Shown here: positions 40,014-48,834 of the stretch, in pieces
How the letters are laid out: every line of letters starts with the position of its first letter
How positions within the stretch are numbered: the stretch's first letter is position 1
Translations under genes and position numbers: made by a program
Notes under the pieces: generated by a model
Databases searched by the model: none
What the model was told of the DNA's origin: nothing
What the model saw: the letters and a program-made list of their open reading frames with translations, nothing else
Assembly: GCF_009498035.1 (NCBI RefSeq)
Contig: NZ_CP034550.1
Location: forward strand, 5,208,001 to 5,272,000
Length of the DNA: 64,000 nt
DNA from: Saccharothrix syringae
Lineage (GTDB): Bacteria; Actinomycetota; Actinomycetes; Mycobacteriales; Pseudonocardiaceae
Direction: 5' to 3'

Positions 40014-42284
40014 GTGGACCCCATCAAACCCGCCAAGGTCGTCAAGGAAGCCCTGGACAAGGCGGTGGAGAAGGTCGCGGACCTGGTCACCCCACCGGTT
40101 CCGGGGGTGCCGGGCAGCGAGCCGCCGCGGTTGGACCCGCCGACCGAGCCCCGGGGTCCCCTGCCGCGCAAGCCCGACCAGGCGTCCCCGCAGACCCGGT
40201 CCGCGACCGGCGCGGAGACCGGTGCCGGGCACGAGGTGCGCGAGCAGCGGGGCGAGTTCCTGACCACGTCCGCGGGCCTGCGCCTGCACGACACCGACCA
40301 CTCGCTCAAGGCCGGTGAGCGCGGACCCACGCTGCTGCAGGACCACCACCTGCGCGAGAAGATCACCCACTTCGACCACGAGCGCATCCCCGAACGGGTG
40401 GTGCACGCCCGCGGTGCCGGCGTGCACGGCGTGTTCGTCGGCTACGGCAACGCCGAGCAGGTGTGCCGGGCCGCCTTCCTGAAGCAGGGCGAGACCACGC
40501 CGGTGTTCGTCCGCTTCTCCACCGTGGTCGGGTCGCGCGGTTCGGCCGACACCGTGCGCGACACCCGCGGCTTCGCCACGAAGTTCTACACCTCCGAGGG
40601 CAACTTCGACCTGGTGGGCAACAACATCCCGGTGTTCTTCATCCAGGACGGCATCAAGTTCCCCGACATCATCCACGCGGCCAAGCCGCACCCGGACCGC
40701 GAGATCCCCCAGGCGCAGAGCGCGCACGACACGTTCTGGGACTTCGTCTCCCAGCACACCGAGGCCACCCACCACGTCCTGTGGCACATGTCCGACCGGG
40801 GCGTGCCGCGCTCGTACCGGACCATGGAGGGCTTCGGCGTCCACACCTTCCGGCTGGTCAACGCCGAGGGCAAGACCTCGCTGGCCAAGTTCCACTGGAA
40901 GCCGAAGCTGGGCGTGCACTCCCTGCTGTGGGAGGAGGCGCAGCTGATCGCGGGCGTCGACCCGGACTTCCACCGGCGCGACCTGTTCGACGCCATCGAG
41001 TCCGGCGCGTTCCCGCAGTGGGAGCTGGGCATCCAGGTGTTCCCGGACACCCCGGAGCAGACCTTCGAGGGCATCGACCTGCTCGACCCGACCAAGATCG
41101 TGCCCGAGGAGCTGGCGCCGGTGCAGCCCATCGGCATGCTCACGCTCAACCGCAACACCACCAACTACTTCGCCGAGACCGAGCAGGTGGCCTTCCACGT
41201 CGGGCACCTGGTGCCGGGCATCGACGTCACCGACGACCCGCTGCTGCACGCGCGGCTGTTCTCCTACATCGACACGCAGCTCAGCCGGCTGGGCGGGCCG
41301 AACTTCAACCAGATCCCGGTCAACCGGCCGCACGCGCCGGTCAACGACATGCTGCGCGACGGCTTCCACCAGCACGCCGTGCACAGCGGCGTGGCGCCGT
41401 ACAAGCCGAACTCCCTCGACGGCGGCTGCCCGTTCACCGCGGGCGCCGACATGAGCGCGTACGTGGAGGTCGCCGCGCCGGTCGCGGCGGCGGTGAAGCA
41501 GCGCAAGTCGCCGGCGTCGTTCGCCGACCACTTCAGCCAGCCGCGGATGTTCTACCGGAGCCTGAGCCCGCTGGAGCGCGAGCACGTCGTGCGGGCGTTC
41601 ACCTTCGAGCTGGGCAAGTGCTACGAGCAGGCCATCAAGGAGCGGCAGCTGCGGGTGCTGGCCAACGTCGACGCCGAGCTGTGCGCCCGGGTCGCCGAGG
41701 GCCTGGGCCTGCCCGCGCCCGAGCCGACGGTGCCGGTGGAGGAGGTGACCACGAGCCCGGCGCTGTCCCAGGTCGGGCGGGTCTGGCCGCCGGACGGCCG
41801 GATGATCGGCATCGTGGTCGACGCCGACGACCCGGACAGCCTCGACGGCCTGCACACCCTGCGGCAGACCATCACCGCCGCGAACATGGTGCCGCTGGTC
41901 ATCGCCGCCCGCGGCGGTGCGCTGGAGGAGGGCCTGGTGGCGCAGCGGACGTTCCTCACCGCGCGCTCGGTGGAGTTCGACGCGATCCTGCTGGCCGCCG
42001 CCCCGCCACCGGCGCCCGACGCGCTGCCCAGCCGCGACGCCAAGGCGGGCGCGCCCGCCGCCACCGTCGACCCGCGCGTGGTGCTGATGGTGCAGGAGGC
42101 GTACCGGCACGCCAAGGTGATCGGCGCGTGGGGCAGCGCCCGCACCGCGCTGGTGGAGGCGGGCTGCACGCCCGGTGAGCCGGGCGTGGTGGTCGGCGAG
42201 AACCCGGCCGACGTCTTCGCGCGGGTCTCGGAGCTGCTGGCCGCCCACCGCGTGTGGGAGCGGTTCCCCGTGTCCGTCGGCTGA
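40014..42284 (+). CDS. katE: Large-subunit monofunctional catalase (HPII/KatE type)
   Basis: A 756-residue catalase, GTG start after GAGGAGGAG. The N-terminal ~75 residues are a lysine/proline-rich extension. The catalase core has VVHARGAGVHGVF (active-site His), FDLVGNNIPVFFIQ (Asn) and the heme-ligand Tyr region RLFSYIDTQLSRLG. Residues ~600-756 form the flavodoxin/PfpI-like C-terminal domain typical of large-subunit catalases (MIGIVVDADDPDSLDGLHTL). It decomposes hydrogen peroxide in the cytoplasm, mostly in stationary phase. Single gene followed by a strong terminator, with palindromes upstream. Confidence 0.95.
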   Translation: MDPIKPAKVVKEALDKAVEKVADLVTPPVPGVPGSEPPRLDPPTEPRGPLPRKPDQASPQTRSATGAETGAGHEVREQRGEFLTTSAGLRLHDTDHSLKAGERGPTLLQDHHLREKITHFDHERIPERVVHARGAGVHGVFVGYGNAEQVCRAAFLKQGETTPVFVRFSTVVGSRGSADTVRDTRGFATKFYTSEGNFDLVGNNIPVFFIQDGIKFPDIIHAAKPHPDREIPQAQSAHDTFWDFVSQHTEATHHVLWHMSDRGVPRSYRTMEGFGVHTFRLVNAEGKTSLAKFHWKPKLGVHSLLWEEAQLIAGVDPDFHRRDLFDAIESGAFPQWELGIQVFPDTPEQTFEGIDLLDPTKIVPEELAPVQPIGMLTLNRNTTNYFAETEQVAFHVGHLVPGIDVTDDPLLHARLFSYIDTQLSRLGGPNFNQIPVNRPHAPVNDMLRDGFHQHAVHSGVAPYKPNSLDGGCPFTAGADMSAYVEVAAPVAAAVKQRKSPASFADHFSQPRMFYRSLSPLEREHVVRAFTFELGKCYEQAIKERQLRVLANVDAELCARVAEGLGLPAPEPTVPVEEVTTSPALSQVGRVWPPDGRMIGIVVDADDPDSLDGLHTLRQTITAANMVPLVIAARGGALEEGLVAQRTFLTARSVEFDAILLAAAPPPAPDALPSRDAKAGAPAATVDPRVVLMVQEAYRHAKVIGAWGSARTALVEAGCTPGEPGVVVGENPADVFARVSELLAAHRVWERFPVSVG

Positions 42285-42294
42285 GCCCGGACCC

Positions 42295-42331
42295 GCACCG
42301 CCCCCGCCGGGCTCCCCGGCGGGGGCGGTGC
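42295..42331 (+). terminator. Hairpin terminator of the catalase gene
   Basis: A perfect 17-base stem with a 3-base loop, arms 42295-42311 and 42315-42331, 10 bases after the stop. Confidence 0.75.
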
Positions 42332-42501
42332 CGCGTCCTGCCCGGCGTGCGGTTGATCGCAAGGCAATCGCAAGGTTCGCCGGGGCGGATCGGGGCGACC
42401 ACCGGTGGGCGGCGCGAAAGAATTCCCGGTGCACGACCGGGCGCCGGCCGTGCGGACGCGGTCGGCGCCCGCCCCGATCGTCCCCCGCGAGAAAGCAGAC
42501 A

Positions 42502-42681
42502 GTGACCGCGATCCCCGCTGCCCCCGGCGCGTCGTCCCTGACCCTGATCTGCGACCACTGCGGTCGCGCCTACCCCGACACCGGGACCGAGTGGCTGGTC
42601 CTGTGGCGGGCCGCGACGGCCGCGGGGTGGGACGGGCGTGACCGGGCCGTGGGGCCGCACCGGTGCGACGCGTGCGGCTGA
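42502..42681 (+). CDS. Small zinc-ribbon-like protein
   Basis: A 59-residue protein from GTG 42502. It has two CxxC knuckles, LTLICDHCGRAYPD and HRCDACG at the extreme C-terminus, separated by a helix-like stretch (WLVLWRAATAAGWDG); together they could bind one zinc. Only a weak ribosome-binding site is visible. Short zinc-ribbon proteins like this are common orphan genes in actinomycetes. Function unknown. It is followed by a bidirectional hairpin. Confidence 0.6.
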   Translation: MTAIPAAPGASSLTLICDHCGRAYPDTGTEWLVLWRAATAAGWDGRDRAVGPHRCDACG

Positions 42682-42713
42682 CCGGTCGCGGGCCGCGCGA
42701 CCCGCGACCGGTC
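42680..42713. terminator. Bidirectional hairpin terminator
   Basis: A perfect 13-base stem, arms 42680-42692 and 42701-42713 with an 8-base loop, between the zinc-ribbon gene and the convergent dehydrogenase gene. Confidence 0.7.
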
Positions 42714-42721
42714 GGGCCGCC

Positions 42722-45013
42722 TCAGCACGCGCAGAGCGAGAAGTTCGCCTGGTAGGTGGTCGCGGTCGCGGGTGCGACCACGTTGTGCGTCTGCGCGCCG
42801 CCGTCGGACCAGTTGGCGAACCGGTACCGGAAGAACAGCGGTCCGGGCTGGGGGCTCGGCGCGCTGATCGAGTTGTTCGACCCGACGATCACGGTCCGGG
42901 TGAACGGCGTGGCCTGCGCCGTGCCGCCCACGCTGAGCTGCAGCCCGCTCGGGTTGGTCGCGAAGGTCAGCTGCACCGTCCGCGGGTCGAGCCTGCGGGT
43001 GGTGGTCACCGACCGCCCGGAGGAGTCCGTCGCGGTCAGGCTCAGCTCCAGGTACGACGGGTACTCGTGGTCGGGCGCCACGAACGAGCCCGACGCGATC
43101 CCGGACCAGTTCTGCACCACGTGCTCGTGGCACGTGCCGTTGGCCGCGCAGTGCTGGATGCTCAGCCGCCAGCTCAGCGCGGACGCGGGCAGCGCCCCGT
43201 CCTGCGGGTCGGTGGCGTGGCCGGTGAACGGCACGGTCTGGCCCACCGTCCAGTTCAGCGGCGCGGTCGGGGTGTCGATCACCGGCACCGGGTCCTGCGC
43301 CACCGGCGCGCCGACCGTGACCGTGACGGTGGCGGTGCCCGAGGCGCCCGCCTGGTCGGTCACCCGCAGCCCGACCGTCACCGTGGCCTGCGTGGTGTAG
43401 GTGTGGGTCGGGGTGGCGGAGGTGGAGTCGTCGTACTGGCCGTCGCCGTCGAGGTCCCAGGCGTAGCCGAGCACGTCACCGGGGTCGGGGTCGGTGGAGC
43501 CGGTGCCGCTGAACTGCACGGTCAGCGGTGCCGCGCCGGACTGCGGGGTGGCGGTGGCCACCGCGGTCGGCGCCTGGTTGGCGCCGGTGTAGCTGACGCG
43601 CCGGAGCTGGCCCGCGCCCAGGGCGATGTAGAACAGGTCGCCGCCGGGGCCGGTGGTGACCTGCACCGGGACGTTCACGCCGGTCACGAACGGCACCAGC
43701 TTGGCGGGGTCGGGCAGGCCGTTGGTGGTCTGCATGGCCCAGATGCAGCCGCGGGAGCTGTCGGCGAAGAACAGCGCGCCGTCGTAGGCGGCCGGGTAGT
43801 TGCTGGTCGACTCGAACGCGATGCCCGAGATCGACGACCCGCCGGTCGGGCACGGGTCGCTCGCCACGACCTTGGCCGAGTGGTTGTAGGTGTAGTGCGG
43901 CGCGGTCTGCCCGGCGCCGGTGTAGAGCGATTCGCACAGGTCGAGGTTGGCGCCGTCGTAGCCGCCCTGGCGGCCGCCGCCCTCGTAACAGGGCCAGCCG
44001 AAGTTCTCCGCGGTCGCGTCGTTGACGTCGGCGACGCGGTTGATCTCCTCCCAGGTGTTCCAGCCGACGTCGCCCGCCCACAGCTCCTCGGTGCCCGGGC
44101 GGAAGCCGAACCGGAACTGGTTGCGCATGCCGTAGGCGATCACGCGCCGGGCGTTGGCGTCGGTGCTGCTCGCGAACGGGTTGCCGGGCAGGCCCGCGCC
44201 GGTGTCGGGGTCGATGCGGATGATCGTGCCGTCGAGGGTCACCGGCTCGCCCGACGGGCGGCGCACCGACTGGGAGCGCAGCGCGCCGCCGCGCGCGGTC
44301 GGCGCGGTGAGGTTGGTGCCCGCGGGCGACGGCGGGTCGGCGCACGGGTTGCCCACCTGGCCGTAGTCGGTGAAGTTGAAGCTCGCGCCGTCACCGCCGC
44401 CGACGTAGAGGGCGCCGTCGGGGCCGAAGGCGACCGTGCCGATGGAGTGGCTGGGGTACTGCTGGCACCAGTCGGTGATCAGGGGCTGCTCGGCGGTCAT
44501 GGTGCCGCCGGCACCCATGGTCAGCTTGGAGACCCGGGCGGTGACCACGCAGCCCTGGTCGGTGGCGCCGGGCGGGGTCGGGCACTGGTCGCCCCAGCGC
44601 GGGTGGGTGCCGCCGGGCACCGCGTCGTAGGTGTAGAGGGCGTAGACGTAGGGGCGGGTGGGGAACTGCGGGTCCAGGGCCAGGCCGAGCAGGCCGCGGT
44701 CCCAGAAGTCCTGCGTCTGGGGCCGCAGGTCGGCGAACGTGGTGGGGGTGGTGTCGGCGAGCGAGTCGTAGACCTTGATCAGGCCGCTCTTCTCGCCGAT
44801 GAACACCCGGCCGTCGGCGGCGAAGGAGACCGCGGTGGGCGAGCTGAGGCCGCCGATGGCGAGGGTGTCGGTGAACCCGGTCGGCACGGCGGCGCCCGCG
44901 GTCGGCGGCAGGGCCACCGCGGTGGCCGCGAGCACGACGGCCGCGGCGGAGGCGGCGGTCCAGCGTCTGGAACGGGGGGAAGGTCGTCTGCGACTACGGC
45001 GGAGGAGACGCAT
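42722..45013 (-). CDS. Secreted glucose/sorbosone dehydrogenase-like protein with PKD domain
   Basis: A 763-residue exported protein. The N-terminus has an Arg-rich n-region and a hydrophobic core (AASAAAVVLAATAVALPP) with cleavage near AGA-AV. Residues ~45-480 form the PQQ-type sugar dehydrogenase propeller (RGLLGLALDPQFPTRPYVYA; IIRIDPDTGAGLPGNPF; VIAYGMRNQFRFGF). A PKD domain follows (~485-570, LGYAWDLDGDGQYDD), then a beta-sandwich region ending in SLCAC. Probably oxidises aldoses outside the cell or binds polysaccharide; PQQ genes are not in the window. Stands alone. Confidence 0.85.
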   Translation of the reverse strand: MRLLRRSRRRPSPRSRRWTAASAAAVVLAATAVALPPTAGAAVPTGFTDTLAIGGLSSPTAVSFAADGRVFIGEKSGLIKVYDSLADTTPTTFADLRPQTQDFWDRGLLGLALDPQFPTRPYVYALYTYDAVPGGTHPRWGDQCPTPPGATDQGCVVTARVSKLTMGAGGTMTAEQPLITDWCQQYPSHSIGTVAFGPDGALYVGGGDGASFNFTDYGQVGNPCADPPSPAGTNLTAPTARGGALRSQSVRRPSGEPVTLDGTIIRIDPDTGAGLPGNPFASSTDANARRVIAYGMRNQFRFGFRPGTEELWAGDVGWNTWEEINRVADVNDATAENFGWPCYEGGGRQGGYDGANLDLCESLYTGAGQTAPHYTYNHSAKVVASDPCPTGGSSISGIAFESTSNYPAAYDGALFFADSSRGCIWAMQTTNGLPDPAKLVPFVTGVNVPVQVTTGPGGDLFYIALGAGQLRRVSYTGANQAPTAVATATPQSGAAPLTVQFSGTGSTDPDPGDVLGYAWDLDGDGQYDDSTSATPTHTYTTQATVTVGLRVTDQAGASGTATVTVTVGAPVAQDPVPVIDTPTAPLNWTVGQTVPFTGHATDPQDGALPASALSWRLSIQHCAANGTCHEHVVQNWSGIASGSFVAPDHEYPSYLELSLTATDSSGRSVTTTRRLDPRTVQLTFATNPSGLQLSVGGTAQATPFTRTVIVGSNNSISAPSPQPGPLFFRYRFANWSDGGAQTHNVVAPATATTYQANFSLCAC

Positions 45014-45185
45014 GGTGAACTTCGTTCCCTTCGTGACACGGTCGAGTGAGCACGAAAGGGTGACACTTGAGATCTACACCACTGTCAGTTTTCGCCTTTC
45101 CGCTTCGGGATTCCGACGCATCTCACCCTCGCGGCCTAGCGGGGAGATCGGGGGAGTAGTGTGAAAGCCCGGCCGGTCCGCCTTT

Positions 45186-46067
45186 TCAGGGGTTCGTGAC
45201 GGCGTTCCGGGTGTCGTCCGTCCGGGCCAAGAGGTATCCGGCGGCCGCGGCGAGCGGGAACATCACCACCCCGTAGACCGCCGCCGGCACCGCCAGCTCC
45301 TCGCTGCCCAGCACGCTCACCGCCACCGTGATCGCCAGCGTGCTGTTGTGCACGCCCACCTCGAACGCGGACGCGACCGCCTGGCGCCGCCCGACCCGCG
45401 CCAGGCGCGGCACCGCGTAGCCCGCCGCCAGGCTGCCCGCGCAGAACAGCGCCGCCACCAGGCCGACGTCGGCCAGGTAGGCCCCGACGTCGTCCCGCTC
45501 GGCGGCGATGGTCCCCGCGATCACGGCCACCAGCACCACCGCGGAGACGACCCGCACCGGCCGGTCCGCCCGCTCGGCGAACCCCGGCGCGCGGCGGCGG
45601 ACCAGCATCCCCAGCGCCACCGGCACCAGCACGATCGCGAACACCTGGGCGACCTTGCCGAACTCCAGCCCCACGCCCCCCGCGCCCGCCGGCTCGAAGT
45701 GGGCCAGCGCGAAGTTCACCACCAGCGGCAGCGTGGCCACGGCCAGCACCGAGTTCACCGCGGTCAGCGTGATGTTGAGCGCCACGTCGCCGCGGAACAG
45801 GTGGCTGAACAGGTTGGCCGTGGTGCCGCCGGGCGAGGCCGCGAGCAGCATCATCCCGACCGCGGGCACCGGTTCCAGGCTCAGCACCACCACGAGCGCG
45901 AAGCAGGCCATCGGCAGCACCAGCAGCTGCGTGGCCAGTGCGACCGCGACCGCGCGCGGTTCGCGGGCGACGCGGGCGAAGTCGGCCGGTGCCAGCGAGA
46001 GGCCCAGCCCGAACATCACGGTGGCCAGTGCCACGGGGAGGCCGATTGTCGTCAGTGCGGTGTCCAC
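45186..46067 (-). CDS. Bile acid:sodium symporter (BASS/SBF) family transporter
   Basis: A 293-residue membrane protein with about nine or ten hydrophobic helices. Family motifs: MMLLAASPGGTTANLFSHLF and AFEVGVHNSTLAITVAVSVL, which contain the crossover regions of BASS-fold transporters. GTG 46067 is chosen because AGGTGA lies upstream at good spacing; GTG 46076 would add three residues. Substrate may be an organic anion or keto acid; sodium coupling is usual. Single gene, with a CRISPR-like array in the region upstream. Confidence 0.83.
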   Translation of the reverse strand: MDTALTTIGLPVALATVMFGLGLSLAPADFARVAREPRAVAVALATQLLVLPMACFALVVVLSLEPVPAVGMMLLAASPGGTTANLFSHLFRGDVALNITLTAVNSVLAVATLPLVVNFALAHFEPAGAGGVGLEFGKVAQVFAIVLVPVALGMLVRRRAPGFAERADRPVRVVSAVVLVAVIAGTIAAERDDVGAYLADVGLVAALFCAGSLAAGYAVPRLARVGRRQAVASAFEVGVHNSTLAITVAVSVLGSEELAVPAAVYGVVMFPLAAAAGYLLARTDDTRNAVTNP

Positions 46068-46199
46068 GGCGATCACCTGCGTCTCTCGCGCGGCCGGCGG
46101 GAAGAGCGCATCCTCTCCCGCGGACGCGCGGATCGGGAGGTGCCGCGACCACTTCGATGGCATTCGGTGATCGACCGGGCGGCGCGCGGTTCCGCGGCG

Positions 46200-46348
46200 G
46201 GACCACGCCCGCTCGCGCGGGTGCGGTGAGCGTTCGGCGGGCTGCGCACCGAGATCGCCCGGATCACGCCCGCTCGCGCGGGTGCGGCGAGCAGCTGACC
46301 GACCCCGGCCCACCCGGCAGCCCACCACCCCGCTCGCGCGGGGGCGGC
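46200..46348. CRISPR. Three-repeat type I-E-like CRISPR mini-array, no adjacent cas genes
   Basis: Three copies of a repeat with core CCCGCTCGCGCGGG occur at 46208, 46269 and 46329, i.e. spaced 61 and 60 bases. Taking 28-base repeats at 46200-46227, 46261-46288 and 46321-46348, the two spacers are 33 and 32 bases and unrelated. Repeat 1 and 2 differ at two positions; repeat 3 is degenerate at its left end, as terminal repeats often are. The palindromic core and the 28+33 geometry match actinobacterial type I-E arrays. No cas gene is in the window, so it is orphan, relic or served in trans. Confidence 0.65.
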
Positions 46349-46717
46349 GACCCGTGGCGGGCCGCGGTGCGACGGCACCGAATTTCTTCGAGGCGGGCGG
46401 TTTCCCGTCGACACCCGGCGGTCCCCCGCATGGTCGCGGCCGGAATGCGGAGTTCCACACCTCCGTAAGGAGGTGCGCCGACGCGCATTCACCGATCGAT
46501 CCCGGAATTGTTCGCGGACCGCGTGGAATTGGCGGGCCGATGAGGTCTTTGGCCTCTGGCGGGGTGCCGGCCGCACCTGTGACGCTGGCCCCGGCGTTAA
46601 GGGTGCCGGGTGACCCCCGATATTTCCAGCCGACCCGGTATTGGGCGCCAAAGGCCACTCGTGAGGGCAGGAATCCGGCCGCGCACGAGACCCGTCGGGT
46701 GAAAGGGGAGAGGCCGC
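46349..46717. other. Gene-free region between the CRISPR-like array and the protease gene
   Basis: About 370 bases without a convincing gene; its middle part is less GC-rich (around 46380-46540), where the promoter of the downstream protease gene could lie. A GGGGAGAGG ribosome-binding site occurs just before the start at 46718. No further repeat copies were found at the 60-61 base interval. Confidence 0.4.
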
Positions 46718-47740
46718 ATGTCATTGTCCTCGGCTGATCTTGCCGTGCTCGGAGGCACGCCGATCACGATCCGGTCGACGTACTTCGCGAACGTCTACCT
46801 GCGCATGGACGGAACCGGGGTGACCGCCGCCACCGGCTCCGGGGGCGGGACGGTCAACTGCCAGTACGGAGCGGGCGACAAGGAGAAGTACCGGGTCCGG
46901 CCACAGGCCGACGGGTCGTGTTCCTTCGAGTCGGTCGCCTTCCCGAAGGTCTGGTTGCGCATGGACGGGACGGGGGTGACCACCACCGGTCCCGGGGGCG
47001 GGACGGTCAACTGCCAGTACGCCGCCGACGCGCCCGGCCCGTGCGAGAAGTACTGGGCCCGCGCCCAGGGCAACGGTTCGTTCTCCTTCGAGTCGGCCGC
47101 CTTCCCGAACGTGTTCCTGCGCCTGGTCGGCAGCGGGGTGACCGCCACCACCGCCGCCGGGGGCGGAATCGTCAACTGCCAGTTCAACGCCAACGGCGGC
47201 GGGCACGAGACGTTCTTCCTCGACATGGCCGACCAGGGCATCGACTTCGCCATGCAGCACCAGGAGCAGACCTGGTGGTGCTGGAACGCGGCCACGGTCA
47301 GCGTCGCCAAGTTCTACAACCCGGCCGCGGCCTGGACGCAGGGGTCGCTGGCCAACGCGGAGTTCGCCCGCAACGACTGCACCGTCGCCGCGGGTCAGGT
47401 GTCACCGTGCAACTGGGGCCGGTGGCCGGACGCGCCGCTGCAGCGGGTGGGGCACTTCGGCGAACGCCTGAACAACGCCCTGACCAGCGTGCAACTGGGC
47501 GCCGAACTGGCGAAGTCCGCGCCGGTCGTGGTGAACATCGCCTGGCGGGACCGCAACGGCAACATCACGGGCGGCCACATCGTGGCGCTGCGCGGGCGTT
47601 CCCTGCGCGACGGGGTCGAGTGGGTCAGCGTGAGCGATCCGTGGTCCGGTGACTCCGACATGACCTACGAAAGCTTCCGGAACAGCTATCCCGACAACGG
47701 ACTCTGGAACGTCAGCTACCGGACCAGGTCACAGGGGTGA
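46718..47740 (+). CDS. Beta-trefoil-like protein with papain-like (C39/C70-type) protease domain
   Basis: A 340-residue protein. Residues ~15-170 hold three similar units, each with a V/NVxLRMDGTGV-like strand, a GGGTVNCQ strand and an SFES strand, consistent with a fascin/ricin-like beta-trefoil. Residues ~180-340 are papain-like: QEQTWWCWNAATVSVAKFY supplies Gln and Cys, GGHIVALRG the His and VSVSDPW the Asp. This matches AvrRpt2/C70-like proteases. No signal peptide is seen, so the protein may be cytoplasmic or exported by a non-Sec route. It is followed after 10 bases by a partner gene. Confidence 0.75.
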   Translation: MSLSSADLAVLGGTPITIRSTYFANVYLRMDGTGVTAATGSGGGTVNCQYGAGDKEKYRVRPQADGSCSFESVAFPKVWLRMDGTGVTTTGPGGGTVNCQYAADAPGPCEKYWARAQGNGSFSFESAAFPNVFLRLVGSGVTATTAAGGGIVNCQFNANGGGHETFFLDMADQGIDFAMQHQEQTWWCWNAATVSVAKFYNPAAAWTQGSLANAEFARNDCTVAAGQVSPCNWGRWPDAPLQRVGHFGERLNNALTSVQLGAELAKSAPVVVNIAWRDRNGNITGGHIVALRGRSLRDGVEWVSVSDPWSGDSDMTYESFRNSYPDNGLWNVSYRTRSQG

Positions 47741-47750
47741 GGGAGTTCGC

Positions 47751-48317
47751 ATGCCACTGCACCTGCCCGACCCACCGGCCGGCGTGCCCGACCGGGTCAG
47801 GGCGAAACTGCAAGCGTTCGCCGACGGGGCCAAGTTCTCCACCAAGGCACTGCGCGGCGCGCGGAAGGACCGGCTCGACGTGTCCACCCCCCACCAGGTC
47901 TTCACGATGGGGATCGACGACATCACCTCCGGCGCCGGCCTCGACGGGGCGCGGCCGGCGGGCTGGCGCTACCTCGTCGAGGAAGGCGGGCAGCTGATCG
48001 CCAGCGCCGAGACCACGCAGGCCCCCGACGGGACGCACGAGGTGTCCCGCTTCACCGAGGGGCCGTTCGTCGCGGAAACCGACCGGGCCGTGAAGGCCGT
48101 CCGGAGGCTGCCCCAGCTCGAAGCGGCCGGTTTCGAACTCCGCCTGCTGCGCATCCCCGCTCTCTACGTGATGGCGCTGTGGCTGCACGCACCGACCACC
48201 GACCTGCTCGTGCCGCTGGCGCCGTCACCGATCGGCAAGGAGGGCAGACCCCTCCCGGCGGCGGAGTTCCTCGCCGACCTGCCCGAACTGATCAGGCAGG
48301 CGACCCCGCCCGCCTGA
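47751..48317 (+). CDS. Hypothetical partner of the papain-like protease
   Basis: A 188-residue protein, ATG 47751 with GGGAG upstream, starting 10 bases after the protease stop. It is predicted alpha/beta, with strands VFTMGIDDITSGAG and ELRLLRIPALYVMALWLHAP; no signal peptide, no recognised domain. It may be the protease's immunity or adaptor protein or a substrate, as such pairs usually are; this is inference from tight spacing only. It ends before a strong hairpin. Confidence 0.6.
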   Translation: MPLHLPDPPAGVPDRVRAKLQAFADGAKFSTKALRGARKDRLDVSTPHQVFTMGIDDITSGAGLDGARPAGWRYLVEEGGQLIASAETTQAPDGTHEVSRFTEGPFVAETDRAVKAVRRLPQLEAAGFELRLLRIPALYVMALWLHAPTTDLLVPLAPSPIGKEGRPLPAAEFLADLPELIRQATPPA

Positions 48318-48334
48318 CGCGGAGGTGCGGGCGC

Positions 48335-48361
48335 GCGGTGGCGGACGCGGTCCGCCACCGC
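48335..48361 (+). terminator. Hairpin after the protease pair
   Basis: A perfect 12-base stem with a GCG loop, arms 48335-48346 and 48350-48361, 18 bases beyond the stop. Confidence 0.65.
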
Positions 48362-48432
48362 ACCCCCGCCGTTTGCTAGGTTGCCGGGCGCCGCCCGGCG
48401 ACGCCCGGCGCCGAACCACGTCCGGGAGACCG

Positions 48433-48762
48433 ATGCGCTGCTCGTTCTGCGGCAAGGCCGCCGCCGAGGTGCGGAAGCTGATCAGCGGCCCCGGCACCTA
48501 CATCTGCGACGGCTGCGTGGCCGCGTGCGTCGCGATCCTGGAGGACGACGACGGCACCTCCTCCGCGAGCGTGCCCGAGTGGGCCGACCTGACCGACGAC
48601 GAACTGCTGGCCCACCTGCCGCGCATCGCCGCCACCGCCGCCCAGGTCGAGGGCGGCCTGCGGGCCCGCGTGCTCGACCTGCGGCAGCGGGGCGTCACCT
48701 GGGCCCGGATCGGCGAGGCGCTGGGCATGAGCAGGCAGTCGGCGTGGGAGCGGTTCAAGTGA
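48433..48762 (+). CDS. ClpX-type C4 zinc finger protein with helix-turn-helix
   Basis: A 109-residue protein. Residues 1-40 are the ClpX zinc-binding domain (MRCSFCGKAAAEVRKLISGP and YICDGCVAAC, four Cys). The rest contains a helical region with RVLDLRQRGVTWARIGEALG followed by MSRQSAWERFK, a helix-turn-helix like those of small actinobacterial regulators. There is no ATPase domain, so it is not ClpX. Whether it contacts ClpP substrates or DNA is unknown. It precedes the trypsin-STAND gene by 72 bases on the same strand. Confidence 0.8.
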   Translation: MRCSFCGKAAAEVRKLISGPGTYICDGCVAACVAILEDDDGTSSASVPEWADLTDDELLAHLPRIAATAAQVEGGLRARVLDLRQRGVTWARIGEALGMSRQSAWERFK

Positions 48763-48834
48763 CCCGCGACCCGGTGCCCCCACCACCCGGCCCGGCGGTG
48801 CCCTGAGACCGGTCGGACCTGGTACCAACGCCGG

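Noticed and set aside
46071..46199. Possible further CRISPR repeats to the left of the array
   Set aside because: GATCACCTGCGTCTCTCGCGCGG near 46071 and GACCAC near 46147 resemble parts of the repeat but do not fall at the 60-61 base interval and lack the palindromic core.
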